In this document: positions 24,514 through 33,846 of the stretch, in pieces | How the letters are laid out: every line of letters begins with the position of its first letter | How positions within the stretch are numbered: the stretch's first letter is position 1 | From: Paulownia fortunei | Lineage: Eukaryota > Streptophyta > Magnoliopsida > Lamiales > Paulowniaceae | NCBI GenBank assembly: GCA_019321725.1 | Contig: CM033114.1 | Location: 13,248,278-13,312,277, forward strand | Reading direction: 5' to 3' | DNA length: 64,000 bases | Position numbers and translations under genes: made by a program | The notes under the pieces: model-generated | What the model was told of the DNA's origin: nothing | What the model saw: only the letters and a program-made list of their open reading frames with translations | Databases searched by the model: none

Positions 24514-25720
24514 TACTTTTGTTTACAGTAAATCAAGGTTTCATATTAGCAGTTGGTGTAGTAAAACCAAACGTCTAGCGAAATGAACTCAAGTATTTGT
24601 TGTGCTATTAGTGATGCATAAATCAAGAATCACCATAAAACAACTAGGGTTTAGATAAAAAAAACTAAAACATCAATACAACACACTTAAAAGTTATCTA
24701 TCCTTATAATCGTTCCTTTTTCTCCATCAAAAGGTTCACCCTTTTCCTTCAGCAAAATGAAATTTAAAAAAACATAATGAAAGTAGGAAAGACTAAAAAT
24801 AGAAAAAAAACTAGAGAATACATTTCTCTATTACTACTAGAAAACTTAGCCTAAAAAAAGACAACAATAGAACTTTATATTCCCCTCTACCCCCATACTC
24901 TTGCAAGCTTAATACATGGCTTATTTATAGTGCTTGAAGTATGCTAGAGGCCAAACTTATAATAGAGGAGTTAAACAATCAGGTGATATGCTAGTTGTCA
25001 AGAATTGATAAGTTTTTATACCAAATCCTTTAAATGTTCACCTACTCGATTGAATCAAATTTTTAGATCGGACATAGTAGATTTTGACGATGAGTAAAGA
25101 ATAAATATTATAAATCTTTCTGTGCTGATATATTTCATTTGTTAAATTTGGTTGTAAGATGAAAGAGATGGTCAAATTACCGAATTATGTTCAAGAGTCA
25201 TTCTTCAACATCAACAATGCATTATAGCATATTTATTAACCATTTGGGAATATTTTCAGTAAACTTGTTTATCTACCTCTTATGTATAACATATCCAAAG
25301 TTCAGCCTAAAATCAATTTTTGTTTAAGAGATATGATCCAATTGGTAAAATAGGTCAGGACTAGACTTGACTCTGATCCAAATTTTTGGTGATCCATTTT
25401 GTATAACCAAATGAATCCAAATTCTTTGATCTTTATATGTTTAGTATGGGATCCAAAGTCTATATGGACTTGTAGATGAATAACTTATCAATCCATAACC
25501 TCAACAATTAATCCAAAACCATTTCGGAATAAAAAATTATGCTAGTTTCTCTAAAACTTGCACAAAAGAAGATAAAACTCTTTAATCTTATTTTTTTATG
25601 TTGATTTCTCATTTTATTCCTAAAACATAAAAATGTTTTAATTGGGAGTTCTATTGACAATTTCAAAGTGAAAATAATTTTATAAATCCTAATCAATTGT
25701 ACACTTTTAATTGTTCATCA
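24514..25720 (-). repeat. Inverted partial LTR of Athila-type element 2
   Basis: Reverse complement of the first part of the 3' LTR of element 2 (33847-34072 joined to 36696-37722). The terminal TGATGAACA appears inverted at 25712-25720. The last LTR third is missing here but present in direct orientation at 26036-26490. It lacks the solo LTR that interrupts the 3' copy, so it shows the uninterrupted sequence near 25450-25475. Confidence 0.75.
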
Positions 25721-26035
25721 CTGACTCCATTTATAAAGTTGTCTTAGAATTAAATGAAATCCTAATCAACTCCTTGTAAATCATCTTATTTGATACTCCC
25801 CCATATAATCACATATTAATTTATGAACCCCTTTCTAGTCAAATTTAGTCAGCATATGTTGGTTTCAAATGGTACGAAAGGTGAGGGGTGAAAGAGCTTT
25901 TAAGAATTTTAAACTCTTTCAAAAGCAACACACAGGTTGAATTTGTACTTAGCTTAACAAAGTTCAGTCGTACGTTTTAAGTTAAAAAAAATAGTAACTA
26001 TATTGGTCACTTGGCTACTTTAGTCTATTGGAGAC
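25721..26035. other. Copia-like scrap between the two LTR pieces
   Basis: No coding potential. 25910-26035 resembles 20785-20890 (AATTTGTACTTAGCTTAACA, then GTCTATTGGAGACTTT). It is probably flanking DNA of element 2 that was carried along in a rearrangement. Confidence 0.4.
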
Positions 26036-26490
26036 TTTGAATACTTGATTCCATAAACAAGTATTGGCGTTAAGAGATAATTTGCAAATAATAAGACAAT
26101 ATCACGATTATCTTTTGCATGAGCTATTTAATAACATCTTCCCATTGGAACCTTCGTTGCATAGCTATTTGATAACATCTTCCCAGTGGAACCTTCATTA
26201 TGTATGGATTCTAATAGTGGCAATTGAAAGAGGTAAAAAAAATAAATAATCATTCATCTATCCAAAACTCAAGAGCAGATCCCTAATCTTCAATATTTTT
26301 ATTACTTTGGTGTTTTTAGTTATAGCATACATTATTTTTTTATTCTATTTTAAACCACATAAAGCTTATTTTTTTAGAAATATAATCTTGAAATTTTCAA
26401 ACAACATCCTTGTGGATCGATCTCGGACTCACGAAAAATTTATTACTTGACTCAACTTGCACTTGAGTTTGCAACGTTAAAGTTGTAGTA
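26036..26490 (+). repeat. 5' LTR of Athila-type element 2, last third
   Basis: It matches 37728-38145 in direct orientation and ends TTGTAGTA where the 3' LTR has TTGTAGCA. It contains a 41-bp tandem duplication (copies starting at 26122 and 26163, AGCTATTTRATAACATCTTC) that the 3' LTR lacks. The rest of this LTR is found inverted at 24514-25720. Confidence 0.8.
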
Positions 26491-26496
26491 TGTTTT

Positions 26497-26514
26497 TGGC
26501 ACCGTTGTTAGGGA
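26497..26514 (+). other. Primer-binding site, tRNA-Asp type
   Basis: TGGCACCGTTGTTAGGGA, six bases after the 5' LTR. It resembles the tRNA-Asp complement TGGCGCCGTTGCCGGGGA with a few substitutions. Confidence 0.8.
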
Positions 26515-26599
26515 AGGCAATATAAGTATTCAAGTTTGTAAATATTGTGTGTTTATTTTCTTTATGATTATATGGTTATAAGGTATCGTAGTCATAATT

Positions 26600-27643
26600 C
26601 TCGGCGTTTAGTTAGAAAAAATTTTGAAACTTTGTTTGGAAATTTATTTAAGTCACCTCCACCCACTTCCACCATGGCTGAAAATGAAAGTGTACGAGAT
26701 GAAAATGAGAATCAATAGGTGCGTACCTTGCATTATTACTTACAACCTTCTCGAAATTTTTCTCCTTCTTGATTCATTTTTCCTCTCAATGCAACTAACT
26801 TTCAATTCAAGCCAAGTATGATCACTTTGCTTCCTAATTTCAATGATTTAGACTCTGAAAGCTCTTACTTGCATCTAAAAGAATTTGATAAAGCATGTGC
26901 CACGTTTGATGATCAAACTTGTACAAATAAAATTGTTAAGCTCAAATTATTTTCTTTTTATTTAAAAGATAAAGCAAAAACTTGGCTTAGTTCTTTAAAA
27001 CCTAAGTCAATTAGCACTTGGCAAGAAATACAAGCTGAATTTTTTAAAAGTTTCTTTCCAACTCATAAAACTAATACTTTGAAAAAAAGAAATCTAAAAT
27101 TTTTCTCAAAATTTTAATGAAGCTTTCTTTCAATGTTGGGAAAGATTTAAAGATTTATTGAATTCATGCTCATATCATGGTTTTGAAAAATGGCGCTTAA
27201 TTAGTTTCTTTTTTAAAAGTTTAACTCCTAAAACAAAATAATTTGTTGAAACAATGTATAATGTTGAGTTTCTTCATAAAGAACCTGATGAAGCCCTAGA
27301 ATATCTTGATCATTTGGTAGAAAACTCTCAATCATGGCATAGTGTTAATTATTTTGAAGGTTCTATTAGATCTAATATTGCTAATAGTAATAAAGAAAAA
27401 TATTACCTTAGTCAAGAAAATAATCTAAATGCTAGAATTGCTAGTTTAACAAGAAAAGTTGAAGCCATAGAACTTAAAAAAGTAAAAGAAATCAAATATG
27501 TGCAAGAGGAAGAAGTTTGTAGTAATAGTGAACTTATGGGGCACTCCACCAATGAATGTCCAAACATTTTAGTCCAAGCAAAGTTCATGAACATATTTAA
27601 AAAGCCTTTTCATTCTCCATATTCCAAAACTTATAATCCATAA
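26600..27643 (+). pseudogene. Athila-type gag (element 2)
   Basis: A short start-like stretch near 26674 reads MAENES. The retrotransposon gag domain is clear at 26818-27117 (LPNFNDLDSESSYLHLKEFD, then LKDKAKTWLSSLKP, then FFPTHKT) and continues after a frameshift as CWERFKDLLNSCSYHGFEKW, then 27254-27643 with DEALEYLDHLVENSQSWH. A vestige of the zinc motif (GHSTNECPNI) is at about 27538-27570. Stops at 27116 and 27241 break it. Gag would have formed the particle and is inactive here. Confidence 0.85.
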
Positions 27644-27689
27644 TGAGAAATCATCCTAATTTTAGTTGGCGACTGTGACCATAAGAAAT

Positions 27690-28310
27690 ACTATAATAGA
27701 GCGTGTGTTGCTTGATCTTGGCGCTAGTGTATCTACATTTTTTAGTTTATGAACAATTAGATTTGAGAAAACTTAAAACAACTTCTATTGTATTTCAACT
27801 AGTTGACCGTTCAATTAAAATTTCAAATGGAGTAATAGAAGATGTGTTAGTACAAATTGATAAGTTTTACTTTCCAGTAGATTTCATTGTTTTAGACACA
27901 GAGCATGTTGCACATGCACATACACATACACAGAGTCTTATCATTTTGGTTTGTCCTTTTTCTTGCAACTTCAAATGCTTTGATCAATTGTAGGAATGGT
28001 ATTTTGAATATCTCATTTGGAAATATGACTTGGAACTAATGTGTTTAATATTTATAAGCAACCTGCAGAAGATGTCGAAGTACATAAAGTGGATTTAATT
28101 GAGAAACTTGTTCATGAATATTTTACTATGTCTAATTCTTCAGATCATTTGGAGACTTGTTTTGAAAGTGAAAGTATTTGTAAAAAAGCACACTCTACTC
28201 TCTTCGAATTTTCACAAGTACAAGAAAAATATTTTTGGAAGCTAAGATTTGAAAAACTTTCATCATCAAGAGAACAATCTATTTTAGATAAATCCTAATA
28301 TGAAAGAAGT
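27690..28310 (+). pseudogene. Athila-type protease region (element 2)
   Basis: It starts with VLLDLGASVSTFFS in one frame near 27708 (family active site DLGAS intact), then shifts frame to LVDRSIKISNGVIEDVLVQI and FYFPVDFIVLDTE (27703-27993), the hallmark Athila/Tat protease stretch. A further open piece at 28041-28298 begins FNIYKQPAEDVEV. A CACATACACATACACA insertion near 27910-27933 falls inside the reading frame. Confidence 0.8.
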
Positions 28311-29570
28311 AGTAAGAAATGAATTCATTAAACTTTTAGATAATAGAATCATTTATCCTATTTCTGATAGCAAATGGGCAAGCCCTACTCAAGTTGTACC
28401 TAAGAAATCTGGAATTACTATAGTCAAGAATGAAAATGATGAATTAATTCCAACTAGGACTATTACTGGTTGGTGAATGTGCATTGACTATAGGAAACTC
28501 AACTCATTTACTAAAAAATATCATTTTCCAATACTTTTCATGGATCAAATCTTAAAAAGAGTTGCGGGACATGAATTTTATTGCTTCTTAGATGGATATT
28601 TTGGGTTTAATCAAATTGCAATTTCACTTGAAGATCAAGAGAAAACAACTTTTACACGTCGTTTTGATACTTTTGCATATCGAATGATGCTTTTTGGGCG
28701 CACCAACTATATTTCAACAATGCATACTTAGTATTTTTTGTGACATCGTTGAACGTTTTCTTGAAGTCTTCATGATGATTTTTCTATTTTTGGTGATTCA
28801 TTTGATAATTGTTTATCTAATTTAGAAAAGATTTTGATCAGGTGCGGAAAAAAAAATCTTGTACTCAATTGGGAGAAATCCCATTTCATGGTAACAACTG
28901 GTATTATTATTTGACACATTATTTCATCAAAAGGTATTGCAATAGACAAATCTAAAATTAAGTTAATTACCAATTTGTTAATACCACAGTATGTAAAGGA
29001 GGTAAGATCATTTTTAGGACATGTTGGTTTTTATAAAAGATTTGTCAAAGATTTTAGTATAATATCTAAACCTTTATGTAATCTTATAAAAAAAAGACAC
29101 TATATTTGAATGGCATAAAAATTGTGAAAATGCTTTTGTTAAGCTTAAAACCATGCTTATGTCTGCTCTAATTATGCAGCCTCTATATTGGACTTTACCT
29201 TTTGAAATAATGTGTAATGCAAGTGACTATATTGTTGGAGCTGTCTTAGGACAAAGAAAAGATAAGAAACTATATGTTATTTACCATACAAGTAAACCTG
29301 TAAATAGCGCTTAATTGAATTATTCAACAACTGAAAAAGAATTACTTGATGTAGTTTTTGCATTAGACAAATTTAGATCTTATTTTGTTGGCTTACCAAT
29401 TGTTGTTTTCAATGATTATGCAGTCTTTTCTCAAAAAAAGATGTCAAACCTAGAATAATTAGGTGGATTATCTTACTCTAAGAATTCAACATTACGATTC
29501 GAGATAAGAAGGAGTAAAGAATGTGGTGACTGATCATTTGTCAAGACTTGTTTGTGATGATTCATTTCAA
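28311..29570 (+). pseudogene. Athila-type RT and RNase H (element 2)
   Basis: RT motifs in order: CIDYRKLNSFTKKYHFPI (28477 onward), then GHEFYCFLDGYFGFNQIAIS, then TTFTRRFDTFAYRMMLFG. The catalytic strand is LHDDFSIFGDSFDNCL near 28765, with the Met of the usual FMDDF replaced by His but both Asp kept. It continues NLVLNWEKSHFMVTT and VRSFLGHVGFYKRFVKDF (about 29000-29060), then RNase H-like text. Stops and frameshifts are common (for example TAG at 28729). The order and text mark the Athila branch of Ty3. Confidence 0.85.
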
Positions 29571-29699
29571 ACCATATCCATTAATTACACTTTCTCTAAT
29601 GAACAACTATTTAATATTTCTATTTTACCTTGGTTTGATGATATTGTTAATTAGAAAAAATGTCATCGCATTGAGACTCTCAAGACAAAAAGAAATTTT

Positions 29700-30860
29700 T
29701 GACTGAAGTAAAACAACTTTTATTGGGATAATCTATGCCTATCCAATTATTGTCCTGATCAAATCTTTCAAAGATGCGTGCCAGACAATGAGATAAGTAA
29801 TATTGTTAAATTTTATCATTCAAAAGCATGTGCTGGCCACTTTTGACAAAGAAAACGCTGCAAAGATCTTACAATGTGGAAGTTATTAGCCAACTCTTTT
29901 CAAAGACACTTACATTTTTTTCAAAAGTTGTGAAAATTGTCAAAAGTTAGTATTTGTTTCAAAGCAAAACATGATGCCCCTACACCTTATCCTAGTGATT
30001 GAAATCATTGATTATTGGGGTATTGACTTCATGGGACCATTTCCACTATCATTTGGTTTTATTTACATATTGGTCACCATAGATTATGTCTCAAAATGGA
30101 TCGAGGCAATTCCCTGTCAAAACAATGATCACAAAATAGTGATAAAATTTTTTGAAAGAAAATATTTTAAATTCATTTGGATTCTTTGATCCATTATCAG
30201 TGATGGGGGTAAAACATTTTTGTAAAAAAAATTTAAAATTTTGATGAGGAAATATGGAATTATACTTAAAGTTGTAATCCCTTATCACCCTCAGACAAAT
30301 GGACAAATTGAACTTTCAAATAGGGATATAAAACAAATTTTAGAAAAGACAGTTAATCTAAATCGTAAAGATTACTCTCTTAGACTTACCGATATACTTT
30401 GGGCATATAGAACTACTTTCAAAACATCATTAGGCATGTCTCCTTATAGGATAGTTTATGAAAAATCTTTTTATTTACCTGTTGAGTATAAAAGTTATTA
30501 GGCAATCAAAATATTTAACTTTAATCTTGATGAAGTTTTAAAATTGTGCAAATTGCAAATCAATGAACTTTAAGAATTGAGAAATGATGCATATGAGAAT
30601 TCTAAAATTCATAAAGCAAAAATCAAAGATTTCATGTAGTAAAATTTCAAGAAAAATATTTGAGATTGGTCAAAAGGTTTTGCCTTATAATTCTTGATTG
30701 TATTTGTTTCCTAGAAAATTAAGATCAATGTGGAGTGGTCCTTTTATTGTAAAAGAGGTATATCCTTATGGGGTGATTGATATTGAGAATCCTAGAAATG
30801 GTCACGTATTTAAAGTAAATGGACAACGACTCAACAACTTTCTAAAGAATCAATTTTCAT
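29700..30860 (+). pseudogene. Athila-type integrase (element 2)
   Basis: The core begins IIDYWGIDFMGPFPLSFG (about 30000-30060), then DYVSKWIEAIPC, then SIISDGGKTF (30190-30225; the family has SDGG/SDNG), then [20 protein letters not shown] with the catalytic Glu in GQIE (30270-30325). The tail reads [21 protein letters not shown] (30398-30460) and LRNDAYENSKIHKAK near 30575. It is broken by a frameshift between 30189 and 30241 and by stops. The three acidic catalytic residues are still readable in pieces. Confidence 0.85.
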
Positions 30861-31423
30861 AAGAAATTTTTTTGTTCTTTCTAACCCTTGTTATGATTAG
30901 TGTATGTATATATGCTTATTTTTTCTAACTTTATTTATTTTGCGGGCTTTCTTTCTTTTATTTTTTTCTGGTTATGTGGCAAATAATGGTACTCCATGGC
31001 TATTAAAGTCAGACTTATCAGTTTCCCAAATAACTAAAATTTTTGTACAAAGTTTTTCTCTCTTTCTTATTTTTTTCTTATTCTTTTCAAAATGGATGAC
31101 ATTCTTCTAACTCTCAAGAAGGGATTTTATTTTTTTTCTAAAAATGCAATTTTAAAAATTTATAAAACCATAATTAAAAGATTAAGGATGATTATGCACA
31201 AAGGCATCCTAGAGGACATACGATGAATAATTGAAACAAAGGTAAGAGTAGCAGGTGACCTTTCATACGAATCTTCAAGCTTGCTTACTAGTTACATATC
31301 TGGTGTTGTTAAAAGCACATATTCAAAAAAATGAAGGGCGAGAAAAATGCAAGTTTGTTACAAATGTGCTCAATTGACTTGCAATATAAAGTGTCATTCA
31401 TTATAGATGGTTTCTAAAAATCG
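30861..31423 (+). other. Noncoding stretch after pol
   Basis: AT-rich, with an open frame at 30904-31110 that looks like chance hydrophobic text (T-rich). No family was recognised. It lies between the integrase end and the cargo region. Confidence 0.4.
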
Positions 31424-31740
31424 AAAAGATAAAATTTAATTCATTATGGATGGACTGAGTAAGGAGTGTTTAGATGATATTATATTGACTCTTGAGATGC
31501 ATTCGGGTGGATTAGTATATCGTACAATTCTTGATTTATGGAATCGCTTTTAGGATGAATATAGGCGTTATAGTCTTGAAAATCTGACATTAAAAGACCA
31601 TGTTTGTCAGTTTATAAGAAAATTAGATGGGAAGCATATCTTAGACCCACAGAGGGAATTTAAGTCATTACTAGACATAAAATCAGAGGAAGATGTAAGC
31701 CACAATCACAACTATATGTACATTTACGTGTAAGTATATA
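31424..31740 (+). pseudogene. Unrecognised coding-like segment in element 2
   Basis: From ATG at 31446 one frame reads as normal-looking soluble protein for about 85 codons with a single TAG (31551-31553). Text includes MDGLSKECLDDIILTLEMHS, then YRTILDLWNRF, then DEYRRYSLENLTLKDHVCQF, then IRKLDGKHILDPQREFKSLL. Composition and codon use are protein-like, unlike the T-rich surroundings. I do not recognise the family. It is not Athila pol and not part of the LOG domain that follows. It could be another captured gene fragment or an extra ORF of the element. Confidence 0.45.
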
Positions 31741-31870
31741 ATTTTTAAATTTTGTGTATCCTTATTTTCAACCTTTTTGATAAAAGAAAAAAATATGTAA
31801 TAAATGCATTATGTGGTCACACCTCAATAAATAGCACTGTACACATTCAAAAAAAAAGAAAATAAAAAAA

Positions 31871-32470
31871 ATGGAAGGGTTTTCAACTCGCAAGTTCAAC
31901 TGTATTTGTGTCTTTTATGGAACTAATCTAAGAAAAAATGGTGAGTTTATAGAGGCAGCCAATAACCTTGGTAGGATTTTAGCAGAAAGAAAAATTCATT
32001 TAGCGTATGTGGGAGACAGTCTGGGGCTAATGGGGAGTGTTGCCACTTCTGCTTTTGTATGAGGAGTCAAAGTTTTAGAAATTATCCCAAAACCTTTAAC
32101 AATGGAGAATATCACATGTATGACCATCACAGATGAACTAAAAGTGTAACATACTCAAGACAGAAATCCTAACATGTTAAAAAATGCATATGCATTCATC
32201 ACTCTACCTGGTGGTTTTGGTACACTGGAGGAATTATTCCTAGTTATATCTTAGGCACAACTCAACATTCACCAGAAACCTGTAGGTATCCTTAATGTTA
32301 ATGGTTTCAATGATGATTTGTTATCTTTTGTAGATCATGCTGTGGAAAAAGGTTTTATTTCACCGTCTACAAGATGAATATTTATTTATGCTCTAACACC
32401 TAACCAACTAATTAATCAACTTATAGCATATGTGCCAAAACCTAATCCAGCCTTAGCCTGTGTGGATTAG
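31871..32470 (+). pseudogene. LOG: LOG-type cytokinin riboside 5'-monophosphate phosphoribohydrolase, intronless pseudogene
   Basis: One frame from ATG 31871 to TAG 32468-32470 (199 codons) aligns along the whole LOG fold without any indel. It reads CVFYGTN (family VFCGSS), then LGRILAERKIHLAY, then GDSLGLMG (family GGGSLGLMG), then LEIIPKPL, then AFITLPGGFGTLEEL (the nucleotide-binding PGGxGTxxE motif, intact), then [18 protein letters not shown], and [14 protein letters not shown]. Four in-frame stops interrupt it (TGA 32060, TAA 32147, TAG 32252, TGA 32375). LOG enzymes release active cytokinin bases from their nucleotides. Plant LOG genes have several introns and this copy has none, so it came through RNA. 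It sits between pol and the 3' LTR of an Athila-type element, on the element's sense strand. The Gly-rich motif and the stops make it nonfunctional. Confidence 0.9.
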
Positions 32471-33835
32471 TACAATAAGGGCAGTGGTTGAAAATGCAAA
32501 ATGAATTTAACTCTCAGCTCATGAAATATATTCTTAATAGTTTCAAATAATAGTGTGTTTTGTGTTATTTCAGCTTTATTTTTCAATAAGTCACATTTCA
32601 GGTGATATCTTTTAAACCTACTTTCCTATCTATTTTCGACATTGGGGACAATATCTTAATTAGGTTGGGGGAGGGGATAGTTGATATCATATCTTATGCA
32701 TTCAATGTGTGTTTTTCTAGTTATTTTAAAAAAAAATCAAGCGTGTTTTTTTTTGGGTCCATTGAAACCATGAGTAAGGGGTGGCTAGAGTAAAAGGTAA
32801 TCTTTTGACATTCTTGAGATGCACCCCCATTTTTTTTTTTTTTTGCATAACATGGTATGTTTGTGAAGTTTTTAATAGAAAGTTTGTGAATTGTCAAAAT
32901 TTAATTGCAATCTTCTTTTTGTTAAAGTCCAAGGGTACTATCTTAAAAAAAGAAGAAGAAATTAGTCGTGTGCACATCCTCAAGCTTGTGGAAAGATTGT
33001 TTGTGATATATATAACTGAAAATTCTGATCATGTTAAAGTATTTATTTTTTAATATTCATACATCTTTTATGAATAAGTGAAAAGTTTGATAAAACAAGC
33101 ATTCTAAACTTTAATTGATCATTTGAATTGGTTTCGTTGCAATTTTAGATGTTTAATTATGTCTACCTTACATGTGGAGAAATCAAATAGGTAAACATGT
33201 GTAGTTATCTATTTCTATTGAAATATTTTGCTTTGTAGCTAGTGATGTGAGTATAATTATAAATCATTCTTTTGATCTTCTGTTATCATGCGAGTCATGT
33301 TGTATAAAGAAAAAAAGAAAATAAAATAAAAACAAAAACAAATAAAAATTCACCATTTCGTTTTTAGGTTAACCAAGGTAATTTCGAGGCATATTTTGGT
33401 AAGACAGGCTAGGTATTTTAAATTTTGTGACTACCTATCTTATGCTCAATTTTAGTTTGAATGTTTGTCCTAAATCATTTAAGTCATTTCCCTAAATGTT
33501 TTAATTATTTTCCAAATCCATGAATGAACACCTTACCAACTTAAACGGTAAACACTTACCTATAAGAATATGGAGTTGAGGTTTTTCATGATTGATTTTA
33601 AAGTTATATGTATCTTGGTCTATGAAATAAAAGGTTTGTTTAGTGCACATACGCATATCTTTTTGAAAATTCTTAAAAAAAATCTCGATAGCATCTATGA
33701 TCTCTGACAAATGATTGTTTGTGATTGTTAGACTATTTTATAAGTATTTTGTAAATTATGATCATCATGCCATGTTCCTTTCTATTTTTATTGCATTTCA
33801 TTGCGCTATAATTACTAAGGACTAGTAATAAGCTG
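32471..33835 (+). other. Noncoding 3' tail of element 2
   Basis: It contains ATTGGGGACAATATCTTAAT followed by TTAGGTTGGGGGAGGG (32641-32676), a G-rich signature common before the 3' LTR of Athila/Tat elements, and long T and A runs (32829-32845, 33306-33350). No gene was recognised. Confidence 0.5.
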
Positions 33836-33846
33836 ATTGGGGGATG
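33836..33846 (+). other. Polypurine tract of element 2
   Basis: ATTGGGGGATG lies immediately before the 3' LTR start TGATGAACA. Confidence 0.65.

Noticed and set aside
30904..31110. Membrane-protein-like ORF (env candidate) after Athila pol
   Set aside because: Hydrophobicity comes from a T-rich run; no signal peptide layout or conserved env-like motif and no length.
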